Made by a program: the position numbers and the translations under genes
Shown here: one piece after another, positions 50,241 to 59,992 of the stretch
Numbering within the stretch: the first letter of the stretch is position 1
Layout of the letters: each line of letters begins with the position of its first letter
Assembly: GCA_040755195.1 (NCBI GenBank)
Contig: JBFMBL010000003.1
Coordinates: 28,969-92,968, forward strand
Length of the DNA stretch: 64,000 bases
Direction of reading: 5' to 3'
DNA from: SURF-55 sp040755195
Lineage (GTDB): Bacteria > Bacillota > Desulfotomaculia > Desulfotomaculales > Ammonificaceae
The notes under the pieces: generated by a model
Database searches by the model: none
Told to the model about the DNA's origin: nothing
The model's input: only the letters and a program-made list of their open reading frames with translations

Positions 50241-52058
50241 CTATTTATCGGTTTCACCGGGAACCCAGGAAATCCCGTTCAGTTCAATCTGGCCTTCGCT
50301 ATTGATGGTTGTGTCGATCCCACGCATCGGCCTTTCTACTTCAGCCTTTTGTTTGCCTATTTGCAGAAAAACCCCCGGGTGCGCCTTTTTTATCATGATA
50401 TTCTTACCCGAAGGCACCCTGATGATAGTCTTCACACCGATGTCCGAGCCCGCTTTGCCGATGAAAACGTTGCCCTGCGCGTCGAGTTCGCCTGCCCGGA
50501 ATATCCCGTCGATTTTGACCTTGCCGCCGCTTTGGATATTGGTGTTGTATGCCCCCTGCCCGGTAACAAGAACCTCGCCGGTAGCCTCGATATTGCTGTT
50601 AAGCGCGTATTGAACGACCACCCTGGAGCGGGTGCTTGAGACGAGTTTGAGCAATTCGTTGTCAATCGCGGCAAGGTCTTTGGTGACCTTGGCTATGTCC
50701 TCAAGGTTCTGAAAAGCGGTAACCCCGAGTCCCAATAAAACGTTTTTTAGAAATAAAAAGGTGTCCCGGAAATTTTCCGGTAACGTAACCTTAAATTGAG
50801 GCGCCTGTTCAGTTAGTTTAGAAAGTTCTTTGACAAGGGAGGGAACCTGCTGGTGTTTTTGTTCCAAAAGGAGAAGGAAGGCTCCTCCGGGAGAAAGCGT
50901 CTGGTTTCTCGCGGCGGCGTGTTCCAGCATAAACGCTATCCCTTTTAGCGCCTGCGACAGGTGTTGCAACAAATCTGTGGTAACTTTCTTAAGCTTTTCG
51001 TAATAGATGGTCTGGCCGCCGGCATGTACCGTGCTGGCGATGATGCTCCGGGCGGTGACGCTGCCCTGGGCTTCGATCGTGGCGCCCGAAACGTCGCCTT
51101 CTACCACGACATCGCCTGTGGCGTCAACCTTCATCGCTTCGATGACGTTGCCCTTAACACGTACACTGCCGCGAAAACTGACGTTTCCGGTTTCCAGATC
51201 GACGTTTCCCTTTATGACAAGGAGCGGTTCCACCGAAACGGTGTAACGGCTGCCGGATTGTCTTATTGTCGGAAGACCGCTGATGGTCGCAGTTACGAAC
51301 ATCCCTCTGTCCGAGAGGGAGGCTCCGGGGCCGGCTATCAGTTCTACGGGTTTCGGCGGAGAGGGCGGCACTTCTTCGCCGTTTACCCGGTAACCGGGTT
51401 TGCCTGATATTCCCGGAAGTTTAACTGCGAGGATGTCCCCGGGTTCGACGGAAATAAACCGCTGCAGGTCACGGTAGTCAACCGTCCCGTTTTCCGAGAT
51501 GGCCGGTTTTCCCTCTGCGCCTTGTACGAAACGGACGTCGATTTTTTCGTTTGTTCCCGGTTCGGCGACAATGCCTTCCGCTATAAGGTGTCTCCCGGCC
51601 TCAGGCTTATCATAAAGCGTTGCCAGTGTATCTTCTTTGATTCCGTATGTTACATGGCTTTCCTTAAGGAGGTTGCGAACCGCCTCCTGATCGAGCGGCA
51701 TTACGTCCAGAGTTTTGGATACGGTATCGAGAGAAAGGTTAACTTCAGGCTCGGTATCGATAAGTTTATATATTACGCGCCTGGTCAGACGCACATCGAG
51801 AAAGGCCTTGAACTTGTTGGGGGCGACCATGACCACGATGCGGCCAGGTTCCTCTTTCTCTATTGTTTTTGCCACTATCACATCCTCTTCGCGTACAGGA
51901 GTCGGTCCTTTCTTTTCTTCGCCGTTGACCGTGAGCAGAACTCCTTCTCCAGGGGTGATAGTGGCCGGAGGGGCGTCACCCTGCGGGTTGCGAACATAGA
52001 CCTTCCCATCTTTGACCCAGGCCATTCCGGTAGACTCCGTTATTGTGCCGATCGCCAA
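50241..52058 (-). CDS. FapA (DUF342) family polymer-like protein
   Basis: A cytoplasmic protein of 605 residues of the DUF342/FapA family, common in Firmicutes; it is thought to be an assembly-type protein with a long beta-helix. The N-terminal part (about 1-170) is mixed; a central DUF342 block follows (VEPGDILAVKLPGISGKPGY, GTVDYRDLQRF). From about 265 to 355 and again 490-575 lie repeated short strands (IKGNVDLETGNVSFRGSVRV, VVVEGDVSGATIEAQG, GKVKIDGIFRAG), split by a coiled coil (about 360-470). TTG 52058 follows AGGAGGGG. Function unknown. Confidence 0.85.
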   Translation of the reverse strand: MAIGTITESTGMAWVKDGKVYVRNPQGDAPPATITPGEGVLLTVNGEEKKGPTPVREEDVIVAKTIEKEEPGRIVVMVAPNKFKAFLDVRLTRRVIYKLIDTEPEVNLSLDTVSKTLDVMPLDQEAVRNLLKESHVTYGIKEDTLATLYDKPEAGRHLIAEGIVAEPGTNEKIDVRFVQGAEGKPAISENGTVDYRDLQRFISVEPGDILAVKLPGISGKPGYRVNGEEVPPSPPKPVELIAGPGASLSDRGMFVTATISGLPTIRQSGSRYTVSVEPLLVIKGNVDLETGNVSFRGSVRVKGNVIEAMKVDATGDVVVEGDVSGATIEAQGSVTARSIIASTVHAGGQTIYYEKLKKVTTDLLQHLSQALKGIAFMLEHAAARNQTLSPGGAFLLLLEQKHQQVPSLVKELSKLTEQAPQFKVTLPENFRDTFLFLKNVLLGLGVTAFQNLEDIAKVTKDLAAIDNELLKLVSSTRSRVVVQYALNSNIEATGEVLVTGQGAYNTNIQSGGKVKIDGIFRAGELDAQGNVFIGKAGSDIGVKTIIRVPSGKNIMIKKAHPGVFLQIGKQKAEVERPMRGIDTTINSEGQIELNGISWVPGETDK

Positions 52059-52251
52059 ACCGGACCCCTCCTAAAATAATTGTCGAATTATAGAATATTT
52101 CGCCCAAATCTGCTTTTTTCCTTCCAGTGATAATGCAACATTTACTTTTCAGTAAAATTTTTTATAATATCATTCATACTGGCCAAAAACTTTCAGGAAA
52201 TTGTTTTGCAGATATTGAAAGAAAGTACCCCGGCAAAGAAAGGAGCAGGTA

Positions 52252-53439
52252 ATGGAAAGGGTTTTTGGGGAAGAGGTCACCGGCAGGGTTCAAGTTCTTC
52301 AAAAGCGTTTGGCGGATGAAGGAATAGCGGGCGCCCTCATTGTGCAGAGTGCGGACATCGTCTATTATTCCGGAACTTATCAGAGCGGCCACCTTTACAT
52401 CCCTTCCCAGGGAAGGCCTGTTTTTATGGTGCGCAAGGACTTCGAACGGGCAAAGGCTGACGCCGCGGTTGATTGTGTCGTGCCTCTCAGGAGTTACCGC
52501 GAGATTCCCCGGATTATCGAGGAACATGATTTGCGTCTTCCCGAAGTTGTGGGCCTTGAGTTCGATGTGTTGCCGGTCGGCGTTTATCTCCAGTACCAGA
52601 AGGTGTTTCCGGCGGCGCGCTTTAAAGATGTTTCCCCTTTCATTCGTGAACAGAGGTCGGTTAAATCAGAGATCGAGATTGAAATCCTGCGTGCCAGCGG
52701 CCGCCTGCTGGACGAGATGCTTGGCTGCGTGCCGCGCATCGCGGCTGTAGGTAAGACGGAAATCGAGATGGCGGGATTGTTTGAAGGTGAAGCGCGCCGG
52801 TTGGGGCACCAGGGACTTGTACGCTTCCGGGGGATGAACCCCGACTTTTTCATGGGGCATTTTTTAACAGGTCCGAACGCAGCGGAGCCTTCATACTTTG
52901 ACGGTCCTGTTTCCGGCCCGGGGCTCGACCCGACCTTCGCTTTCGGCTCGGGACGAAGACTGCTGAAGGAAGGCGAACCGGTCTATGTCGATTATGGGGC
53001 GGCGTACCGCAGCTATATCACCGACGCCACCCGGGTGTTCGTGTTCGGAAGACTGGGTGAACGACTTGAAAAAGCCCACGCGGCGGCGCTGGAGATCCAG
53101 TCGGCAGTGCTGGCGGCCGTAAGGCCCGGAGCCGTGCCTGCCGAGTTGTATGAACTTGCGTCACGTCTGGCACGGCAGGCGGGCCTGGGCGAATACTTTC
53201 AGGGATGGCGGCAGCCGGCGAGGTTTATCGGCCACGGTGTAGGATTGGAACTCAACGAATTGCCGGTGATCGCTCCCGGGGTTGAGAAACCACTTGTTGC
53301 CGGAATGGTTTTTGCTATAGAGCCGAAGTTCGTTTTCCCCGGAGAAGGGGCCGTAGGGATTGAGAATACGGTACTGGTTACGGAAAGCGGTGTGCAGCGG
53401 CTGACCAACTTCCCGGATGAAATCCAGCGGCTGTCTTAA
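52252..53439 (+). CDS. M24 family Xaa-Pro peptidase (creatinase-like)
   Basis: A cytoplasmic metallopeptidase of 395 residues that removes N-terminal residues before proline. It has a creatinase N-terminal domain (about 10-140) and the pita-bread catalytic domain (about 150-385) with metal ligands in VYVDYGAAYRSYITDATRVF (two aspartates), FIGHGVGLELNELPVI (histidine) and VFAIEPKFVFPGEGAVGIEN (two glutamates). ATG 52252 follows AAAGGAGCAGG. It is isolated between repeats. Confidence 0.9.
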   Translation: MERVFGEEVTGRVQVLQKRLADEGIAGALIVQSADIVYYSGTYQSGHLYIPSQGRPVFMVRKDFERAKADAAVDCVVPLRSYREIPRIIEEHDLRLPEVVGLEFDVLPVGVYLQYQKVFPAARFKDVSPFIREQRSVKSEIEIEILRASGRLLDEMLGCVPRIAAVGKTEIEMAGLFEGEARRLGHQGLVRFRGMNPDFFMGHFLTGPNAAEPSYFDGPVSGPGLDPTFAFGSGRRLLKEGEPVYVDYGAAYRSYITDATRVFVFGRLGERLEKAHAAALEIQSAVLAAVRPGAVPAELYELASRLARQAGLGEYFQGWRQPARFIGHGVGLELNELPVIAPGVEKPLVAGMVFAIEPKFVFPGEGAVGIENTVLVTESGVQRLTNFPDEIQRLS

Positions 53440-53749
53440 GTCCGGCGTCCGAGGTTCAACGTCCGGCGTCCGGCGTCCGACGTCCGGAGTCCGGAGTCCG
53501 GAGTCCGGAGTCAGGAGTCAGAAGGCAGGAGACGGGAGACAGGAGACGGGGGACAGGGGACAGGAGACGGGAGACGGGAGACAGGGGACAGGAGACGGGA
53601 GACAGGAGACGGGAGACGTTAGTCCTGACTTGGGACTTGCGACTCCGGACTATTTTGTCTCCTGGACTGAGGACTGGGGACTGGGGACTGAGGACTGAGG
53701 ACTGAGAACTGAGAACTGAGAACTTACCTGCCACTCGTGACTCGTAATG
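53440..53749 (+). repeat. Tandem 7-10 bp repeat array
   Basis: Three blocks in series: GTCCGGCGTCC-type units (53441-53510), GGAGACGGGAGACAGG-type units (53520-53615), and GGACTGAGGACTGGGG-type units (53664-53720). Neighbouring units differ by one or two bases, as in replication-slippage arrays. The array fills the spacer between two convergent genes and could serve as a termination region. No gene. Confidence 0.75.
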
Positions 53750-54145
53750 TTACAGAAACAGAGCCACACCGATAAAACCGCCAACGGCGCCGCCGGTGGC
53801 CAGAAGGAACAGCTTTTGCAGGAGCATACCGGTTGTGACCGGACCGGGAACAACGGTGACGGCGGCAAGCCATAAAATCAGGAAGAGTGCAACCCCAACA
53901 GCGGTTCCGTGTACCAGCGCTTTACCGCCGGCGTATTTTGAGGCGAGGCTGCCGCCAAGTGCCCCACTCAGAAAGAGAATAAAGGAAACAAAGTAAGGAA
54001 GAAGGGCTTCGGAGATGCTGGTAAAGTAGAAAAGACAAGCCACCAGGATGGTGGCGCCAAAAGACGCCATGGCGCCGGCGAGGGTGCCGCGTCCAATGGC
54101 CGTTAGACTTAATCCTTTTGGGTTTTCGTCTACATTAAGGGGCAT
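53750..54145 (-). CDS. TIGR04086-type small membrane protein
   Basis: A 131-residue integral membrane protein with four hydrophobic segments (about 22-46, 48-68, 76-98 and 105-128) rich in glycine and alanine (GALGGSLASKYAGGKALVHG). This arrangement and size match TIGR04086 family proteins of spore-forming Firmicutes, function unknown. ATG 54145 follows GGGAGGTG by seven bases; the longer open frame upstream covers a repeat and is not coding. Confidence 0.75.
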   Translation of the reverse strand: MPLNVDENPKGLSLTAIGRGTLAGAMASFGATILVACLFYFTSISEALLPYFVSFILFLSGALGGSLASKYAGGKALVHGTAVGVALFLILWLAAVTVVPGPVTTGMLLQKLFLLATGGAVGGFIGVALFL

Positions 54146-54199
54146 TATATTACACCTCCCGATAACATTCTTATGTCGGGTTGATAGGGAAAAGAACCT

Positions 54200-54306
54200 T
54201 CTATTGGGAAGTGAGAAGTGTGAGGTTGGAAGTGGGATTCTCGAAGAAATTCGCTGCGCGAATTTCAACAAGCATCTCACATCCAACATCTAACATCTCA
54301 CCTCTC
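54200..54306. repeat. Palindromic GAGAGGTG-type repeat
   Basis: Arms GGGAAGTGAGAAGTGTGAGG and CATCTCACATCCAACATC with TCACCTCTCAA flank the central inverted repeat AAATTCGCTGCGCGAATTTC. Same family as 45340, 39886 and 60648. Confidence 0.65.
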
Positions 54307-54501
54307 AAATCGCCGCGTTCCGTCGTTGCAGGCCGAACAGTTACGGCGCTTAAAAGGGCGTCCTTTATTGCGCCGTTTGACGGCCTGTGGTAGAATAACG
54401 CTGGATAAAAACGGGCAAAGAGTAGAGTGTTAATGATACGGCCCGTGCGAATGAGTGCGGGTTTTATGATTTTTAAGGCGTATCTTCAGGGTTAGAATTC
54501 A

Positions 54502-54596
54502 TCCAGCACTCAACTCTTATATATAGGACAACGTTTTTTCGATAGGTAAAGATACTGCCAAACGGCATCTTGGCGAATACCGGTTTGAGTGCTGGA
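54502..54596 (+). mobile_element. Small TIR element (MITE-like), 95 bp
   Basis: TCCAGCACTCAA 54502-54513 and TTGAGTGCTGGA 54585-54596 are perfect 12-bp inverted repeats, the same ends as the element at 30491. The interior differs in sequence and holds no gene. No clear target duplication is visible. It lies in the hisS upstream region, otherwise without obvious signals. Confidence 0.55.
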
Positions 54597-54709
54597 CAGT
54601 ATTCAGTAGTCTGAATAAAACTGGCTGCTGACTTCTGAATTCGGACCTGAAATACATGCCTGAATAGTTACTTTGGGGCGATGCTTTTTGTCGGTGGAGG
54701 TCTTAAGGC

Positions 54710-55975
54710 ATGTTGATTAAAAAACCCCGGGGTGTAACTGATATTCTACCCGGAGAGGTGGAGCGCTGGCAGCGGCTTGAGAGTATCATTCGTGAAATCA
54801 CCTGCGTTTACGGCTACCAGGAGATTAGGACACCCATTTTTGAATTCACCGAACTCTTCCAGCGCGGGGTGGGAGAGGAAACCGATATCGTGGCCAAGGA
54901 GATGTACACCTTTTTGGACCGGCGCGGGAGGAGCCTTTCGTTAAGACCGGAAGGAACGGCGGCGGTTGTGCGGTCTTTTATTGAAAACAACCTGTCCAAC
55001 CGGCCGCAGCCGGTAAAGCTGTACTATATCGGCCCGATGTTCCGGTACGACCGGCCGCAGGCGGGGCGCTTCCGGCAGTTTCACCAGTTCGGCGCGGAGG
55101 TTTTTGGTTCCAATGAGCCTGCCGTTGACGCCGAGGTTGTCGCTCTGCTGATAAATTTTTTTAAAAGAATAGGGCTCAATGGCCTTTTACTCGAGATTAA
55201 CAGCGTCGGTTGCCCTGAGTGCCGCCAGGAGCTGGTTCACGCCCTCAGGACGCATTTCAAAACAGTAATAGAGATGCTGTGTAAAGACTGCAAGGGGCGA
55301 GTGGAGCGCAATCCTTTGCGGCTGCTTGATTGCAAGGAAGAGGGGTGCAGGGAGCTTGCCGGTCAAGCGCCTGTTCCTTTGGATTTCCTTTGTCCCGGTT
55401 GCCGGGAGCATTTTGCGGCGGTAAGGGAGGAGCTTGAAGCTCTCGGCATCACGTATACTATAAACCCGCGCCTGGTGCGCGGTCTTGATTATTACACCGG
55501 AACCTCCTTCGAGGTTTCACTTGCGGGTATCGGCGCCCAGAACGCCGTCGGCGCAGGCGGCCGGTACAACAACCTGGTGGCGACTTGCGGCGGGCCGCCG
55601 ACACCGGGGGTCGGGTTCGCCGTCGGTATAGAGCGCACCCTCCTTGCACTCGATCAGCAGGGCTTAACCTTGCCCGTGGAGGAGCCGCGGGGAGTCTTCG
55701 TTGCCACGGCCGGGGAGGGTGCGATGCGTGTTGCGCCGGGAATTCTCCAAACCTTGCGGGATGCCGGCTTTCCGGCGGATTGGGACTATGCCCACCGGGG
55801 ACTCAAGGCGCAGTTGAAACAGGCGCACAAACGCGGTGCAAAATGGGTGGTAATCGCCGGTGAAACAGAGCTGACCCGAGGAAAGGTAGCCCTGCGGTCA
55901 ATGGACACCGGGGAACAGGTTGAGGTCGACATAGAGGAACTGGTTCCATGGCTGAAAAACCACGGTGCAAACTGA
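54710..55975 (+). CDS. hisS: Histidine-tRNA ligase
   Basis: Class II aminoacyl-tRNA synthetase of 421 residues that charges tRNA-His. Motif 1 region KPRGVTDILPGE at the N-terminus, motif 2 MFRYDRPQAGRFRQFHQFG near 108, the histidine-specific LVRGLDYYTGTSFE near 255 and motif 3 PGVGFAVGIERTLLA near 300; the C-terminal anticodon domain follows (about 328-421). A cysteine-rich insertion (CKDCKG ... CPGC, about 190-240) could bind zinc. ATG 54710 has a weak GGAGGTCTTAAGG before it. No T-box leader is seen upstream. Confidence 0.97.
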   Translation: MLIKKPRGVTDILPGEVERWQRLESIIREITCVYGYQEIRTPIFEFTELFQRGVGEETDIVAKEMYTFLDRRGRSLSLRPEGTAAVVRSFIENNLSNRPQPVKLYYIGPMFRYDRPQAGRFRQFHQFGAEVFGSNEPAVDAEVVALLINFFKRIGLNGLLLEINSVGCPECRQELVHALRTHFKTVIEMLCKDCKGRVERNPLRLLDCKEEGCRELAGQAPVPLDFLCPGCREHFAAVREELEALGITYTINPRLVRGLDYYTGTSFEVSLAGIGAQNAVGAGGRYNNLVATCGGPPTPGVGFAVGIERTLLALDQQGLTLPVEEPRGVFVATAGEGAMRVAPGILQTLRDAGFPADWDYAHRGLKAQLKQAHKRGAKWVVIAGETELTRGKVALRSMDTGEQVEVDIEELVPWLKNHGAN

Positions 55976-56100
55976 CATCAGCTCTACATTAGCTCTGTAG
56001 AAGACTTTATAATTACGAAATGTATGTAAATGTTCAGTAAGCCACGTATTCATTCAGGTTGCTGTCTAATGAACAAAAGCATCGCGAATGTTAAGACGTC

Positions 56101-56250
56101 GAAGCACAGATGCTGCATTCACGGAACGCGATGAGAAGCAAGCAGAGCAAGGAAGGCGGGCAGAGACGAACCGGAGCGTACCCGGTTGTACGTGAGGATT
56201 CGGCTCCGCCCGGCTGACGCAGCTATGCGCCGCTTATCACCGCGCCCTAC
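56101..56250 (+). ncRNA. Dispersed structured-RNA-like element, copy C (upstream of aspS)
   Basis: The 5' hairpin is degenerate, but ACGGAACGCG, GAGAAGCAAG and the complete central and 3' parts remain. The central arm is GTAC/GTAC with loop CCGGTT, closed by CGAA/TTCG, an A.G mismatch, GAG/CTC and GGGC/GCCC: different bases from copies A and B but the same pairing. The 3' end reads CTTATCACCGCGCCC. About 127 bases separate it from the aspS start, more than in the other copies; nothing else is recognised in the spacer. Confidence 0.55.
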
Positions 56251-56379
56251 GCGGTTCACTAAATACTTAAAAATGAATTAACCGCCTGTTGATGTTTAAC
56301 CTCAGGAACGGAGACTGAAAGCCGTTAAAAACAAGAATTGTTTTTTGGTTTGTCGGGCGGCGCACGGGAGGATTGATTG

Positions 56380-58167
56380 ATGAAAGAAACAACGTACCGC
56401 ACGCATTTGTGCGGCGCGCTCCGGGAAAAAGAGACAGGGCAAAACGTGATTCTGTGCGGTTGGGTCCAGAGCCGGAGGGATCACGGTGGTCTTATTTTTG
56501 TGGACCTGCGGGATCGCGATGGTGTTGTGCAGGTTGTCTTCAGCCCCGATGCGAGCGGAGAAACCTTTAAGGTTGCGGAAACGGTCCGGGGAGAATACGT
56601 ATTGCAGGTGGAAGGCGAGGTGCGGAGGCGGCCGGCGGGTACGGAAAACCCGAGGCTGGAGACTGGCGAAATCGAGGTTTACGCGACTTCCTGCACCATT
56701 CTTAACCGTGCGAAGACCCCGCCTTTCTACATTGAAGAGGAGGTCAATGTCGAGGAGGACCTCCGGTTGCGTTACCGCTACCTGGATTTGAGGCGGCCGG
56801 AAATGCGTAATGCCCTTGAAAAAAGGCACCGGGCGGCTAAAACGGCCCGAGACTTCCTTGATTCACGCGGCTTTTGGGAAATCGAAACACCAATGCTTAC
56901 AAAAAGCACCCCCGAAGGGGCCCGGGATTATCTCGTTCCCAGCAGGGTCAACCCCGGCCGTTTTTATGCCTTGCCGCAATCGCCGCAACTGTTCAAGCAG
57001 ATCCTGATGGTAGCCGGGGCTGAACGGTACTTTCAGATAGTGCGCTGCTTCCGGGACGAGGATCTTCGGGCCGACCGGCAACCGGAGTTTACCCAGATCG
57101 ATATCGAGATGTCTTTTGTGGATGTGGAGGATGTTCTCCGTCTGAGTGAAGGACTCATAGCCTCGGTTTGCCGGGAGGTTGCGGGTGTCGAGGTGCCTCT
57201 TCCTATACCCCGTCTGACTTATGCCGAAGCGATGTCGCTTTACGGCACCGACAAGCCTGATATCCGATACGGCATCAGGCTGACCGATGTTTCCGATATC
57301 GCGGCCGCTTCGGAATTTAAGGTTTTTGCGCAGGTGGTGGAATCCGGAGGTATGGTTAAGGGCATCGCCGTACCCGGGGCAGCCGGTTTCACACGGCGGG
57401 AGCTTGACGAACTCACCCGGTACGCGGCTGCCTTCGGCGCCAAGGGTCTGGCCTATATACAAATTACACCCGAAGGTCCGAAATCACCGATTCTCAAGTT
57501 TTTCAAAACCCAAGAAATAGACGCCATGATTTCACGTTTCAATGCGACATCCGGAGACCTTTTGCTTTTTGTTGCCGACCGGCAGCCGGTGGTAGAGCGG
57601 AGCCTCGGCGCCATCCGCACCCGAGTCGCCGAGCAGATGAGATTGATTCCATCGGGGTTTGCTTTTACCTGGGTGGTCGATTTTCCGCTTCTGGAATACG
57701 ATGATGCTGAGCAGCGCTATGTCGCGGTGCACCACCCCTTCACCGCGCCGCTTGACGAAGATCTGCCTTACCTGGAAACCGAGCCGGCGCGGGTGCGGGC
57801 GAAGGCGTACGACTTGGTTTTAAACGGGGTGGAACTCGGCGGGGGAAGCGTCCGCATTCACCGTCGGGATGTTCAGGAGCGGATTTTTCGGGCTATAGGG
57901 ATGAGTCCTCAGGAAGCAGAAGAAAAGTTCGGTTTCTTGCTCGAAGCTTTTGAATACGGCGCGCCGCCACACGGCGGAATCGCTTTCGGTTTTGACCGTT
58001 TGCTGATGCTTTTGCTCGGCAGGGACACCATCCGGGACGTTATTCCGTTCCCTAAAACCCAGAGCGCCCACGATCCGATGACGCAGGCGCCGGCTCCGGC
58101 AACGAACCGGCAGCTTGCCGAACTGCACATAAAGCTGGATGTAAAAGAACAGAAAAGGAAATTTTAA
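56380..58167 (+). CDS. aspS: Aspartate-tRNA ligase
   Basis: Bacterial-type AspRS of 595 residues: N-terminal OB-fold (about 1-105; LCGWVQSRRDHGGLIFVDLR), class II catalytic core with motif 2 RCFRDEDLRADRQPEFTQID near 217, the GAD insertion domain (about 280-410), and motif 3 GGIAFGFDRLLMLL near 530. ATG 56380 follows GGGAGG by eight bases; TTG 56377 just before is less likely. It follows hisS, as in many Firmicutes, but the 404-base gap contains RNA element copy C. Whether it also charges tRNA-Asn cannot be judged here. Confidence 0.97.
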   Translation: MKETTYRTHLCGALREKETGQNVILCGWVQSRRDHGGLIFVDLRDRDGVVQVVFSPDASGETFKVAETVRGEYVLQVEGEVRRRPAGTENPRLETGEIEVYATSCTILNRAKTPPFYIEEEVNVEEDLRLRYRYLDLRRPEMRNALEKRHRAAKTARDFLDSRGFWEIETPMLTKSTPEGARDYLVPSRVNPGRFYALPQSPQLFKQILMVAGAERYFQIVRCFRDEDLRADRQPEFTQIDIEMSFVDVEDVLRLSEGLIASVCREVAGVEVPLPIPRLTYAEAMSLYGTDKPDIRYGIRLTDVSDIAAASEFKVFAQVVESGGMVKGIAVPGAAGFTRRELDELTRYAAAFGAKGLAYIQITPEGPKSPILKFFKTQEIDAMISRFNATSGDLLLFVADRQPVVERSLGAIRTRVAEQMRLIPSGFAFTWVVDFPLLEYDDAEQRYVAVHHPFTAPLDEDLPYLETEPARVRAKAYDLVLNGVELGGGSVRIHRRDVQERIFRAIGMSPQEAEEKFGFLLEAFEYGAPPHGGIAFGFDRLLMLLLGRDTIRDVIPFPKTQSAHDPMTQAPAPATNRQLAELHIKLDVKEQKRKF

Positions 58168-58251
58168 GTGGCTTATCAAACTTTATGGTTGTGCTGTCGA
58201 ATAATAAGATAGTATGGATGTGGGACCGGTGCAATAGGAGTGGCAATTTAG

Positions 58252-59958
58252 ATGCATAACCCGTCAATGCTGATGATGGTTCTGATGTTGTTTGGCGGTA
58301 TGGGGCTCCTTTTATATGGCATCAGCGTCATGAGCGAGGGGCTCCAGAAGATTGCAGGACATAAGCTCCGGCGTATTCTGGGAGCAGTGACGAACAGACC
58401 CTTCTGGGGTCTTTTTGTCGGTGCGATGATAACGGTCCTTTTTCAGAGCAGCACGGCAACCACGGTTGTCCTGGTGGGACTGGCCAGCGCCGGTGTAATA
58501 ACCTTGCGTCAATGCCTGCCGGTCATCCTGGGCGCCGACATCGGCACAACCGTAACCGCTCAGCTTATCGCCTTGAAAGTGACTGAGATCGCGCTGCCGA
58601 TTGTAGGGGTAGGCGCGAGTATCGTTTTCTTTGCCAAGAGAGACCGTTACCGGCGGATCGGCCAGGCGATCATCGGATTCGGGCTGCTGTTTCTCGGTCT
58701 GAAAATAATGGCCGACGCCATGGTGCCTTTGCGCGACTCTCCCGTGTTCAAAGAATCTCTGCTGCAAGTATGCCACAATCCGCTCCTGGCAATCCTGGTT
58801 GCCGCCTTCTTTACCTTCCTGATTCACAGCAGTGCGGCATCACTCGGCGTAATTATCATGCTGGCGACGCAGGGCCTGATCGACACCTTATCGGCGCTCT
58901 ATTTTATCCTTGGCGCCAACGTCGGCACATCCTTTACCGCCCTTCTGTCCAGCTTGGGATCGCAGCGTGAGGCCCAGCGCGTCGCTTCAGCCCATTTTTG
59001 CGCAAAGCTTGGCGGCACCTGCCTCGTGTTTCCTTTTGCGGTGCCCTTCGTCAACTGGTTGAGCGGCATCACAAGTTCGCCGAGTTTTCAGGTGGCAAAC
59101 GCGCACACTCTTTTCAATATCGTGATCGCCCTGAGCTTTCTGCCTTTCCGCAACCTCGGCGCGGTTGTTCTGGAACGGTTTCTTCCAGACAGGAAGATAC
59201 CGGAGTTTGAGGCGAAATACCTTAATGAAGCGCTTTTAGATACGCCTTCTATAGCCCTGGGCCTGGCGTATAAGGAGGTTGTGCGCTTATCCGCCGAAGT
59301 GCTGCGGATGTTTCGCGATGTCGACCGGGTGCTGCGCACCGGGCAGCATGATATAATCGAGCGGATTATGCACACGGAAAAAATAATCAATGCCCTTTTC
59401 AGCAAGGCGACAACATACTTGACCCTGCTCCTGAGGCGGCCGTTGCACCGGGAGGAATTCGAAAAGGGTATGGGTTTGGTCCAGGTTTTGAACGATCTCG
59501 AGCTGATAAGCGACATTATGAGCAAGAACGTCGCGCTGCTCTTGCGGCATAAGATTCAGGAAAACATCACTTTTTCGCCGACCGGCTGGGAAGACCTGGT
59601 TCTCATGTACCAGGAAGTCTGCCTGATGATGCGGCAGACGCACAAGGCCCTGGTAAAAGCGGATTATTGCCTTGCCGAACAGGCGATAAACCTGCATCCC
59701 AAGATATCGCAATTGGAACGGGGTTTGCGGAGCACCCACATCTATCGCCTGCGGGAAGGGATAAAAGAATCGGAACTGTCGAGCAGGCTGCACCTGGAGC
59801 TTTTGAACGCCTACTTAAAAATCAGCGAACACCTTCGCAGTATAGCTTTTACCACCGCCGGGCAATTGACGGACTCGCGTGTCTGCCCGACGCCTCCGCC
59901 GCTGGAAGTGGATGAAGAGGCGGAAACAGAGCATACCGCTAAAGTAGAGATGCTGTAA
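58252..59958 (+). CDS. Na+/phosphate cotransporter family protein with PhoU-like domain
   Basis: A 568-residue membrane transporter. The N-terminal two thirds (about 1-320) contains eight or more helices and the paired QSS-type motifs of the NptA/PNaS family: LFQSSTATTVVLVGLAS near residue 62 and FLIHSSAASLGVIIMLA near 187. The C-terminal part (about 335-540) is helical and PhoU-like (EVLRMFRDVDRVLRTG, MGLVQVLNDLELISDIM). It may exchange phosphate or another anion with sodium. ATG 58252 follows AGGAGTGG. The gene stands alone. Confidence 0.9.
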   Translation: MHNPSMLMMVLMLFGGMGLLLYGISVMSEGLQKIAGHKLRRILGAVTNRPFWGLFVGAMITVLFQSSTATTVVLVGLASAGVITLRQCLPVILGADIGTTVTAQLIALKVTEIALPIVGVGASIVFFAKRDRYRRIGQAIIGFGLLFLGLKIMADAMVPLRDSPVFKESLLQVCHNPLLAILVAAFFTFLIHSSAASLGVIIMLATQGLIDTLSALYFILGANVGTSFTALLSSLGSQREAQRVASAHFCAKLGGTCLVFPFAVPFVNWLSGITSSPSFQVANAHTLFNIVIALSFLPFRNLGAVVLERFLPDRKIPEFEAKYLNEALLDTPSIALGLAYKEVVRLSAEVLRMFRDVDRVLRTGQHDIIERIMHTEKIINALFSKATTYLTLLLRRPLHREEFEKGMGLVQVLNDLELISDIMSKNVALLLRHKIQENITFSPTGWEDLVLMYQEVCLMMRQTHKALVKADYCLAEQAINLHPKISQLERGLRSTHIYRLREGIKESELSSRLHLELLNAYLKISEHLRSIAFTTAGQLTDSRVCPTPPPLEVDEEAETEHTAKVEML

Positions 59959-59992
59959 GGAATTCGTTCAACAATTCGCAAACCGCAAACCG

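Noticed and set aside
53417..53734. Open frames on both strands across the 53.4-53.7 kb array
   Set aside because: Produced by short tandem repeats lacking stops; composition is purely repetitive.
54600..54709. T-box leader before hisS
   Set aside because: No TGGNACCGCG-type T-box sequence or anti-terminator is visible.
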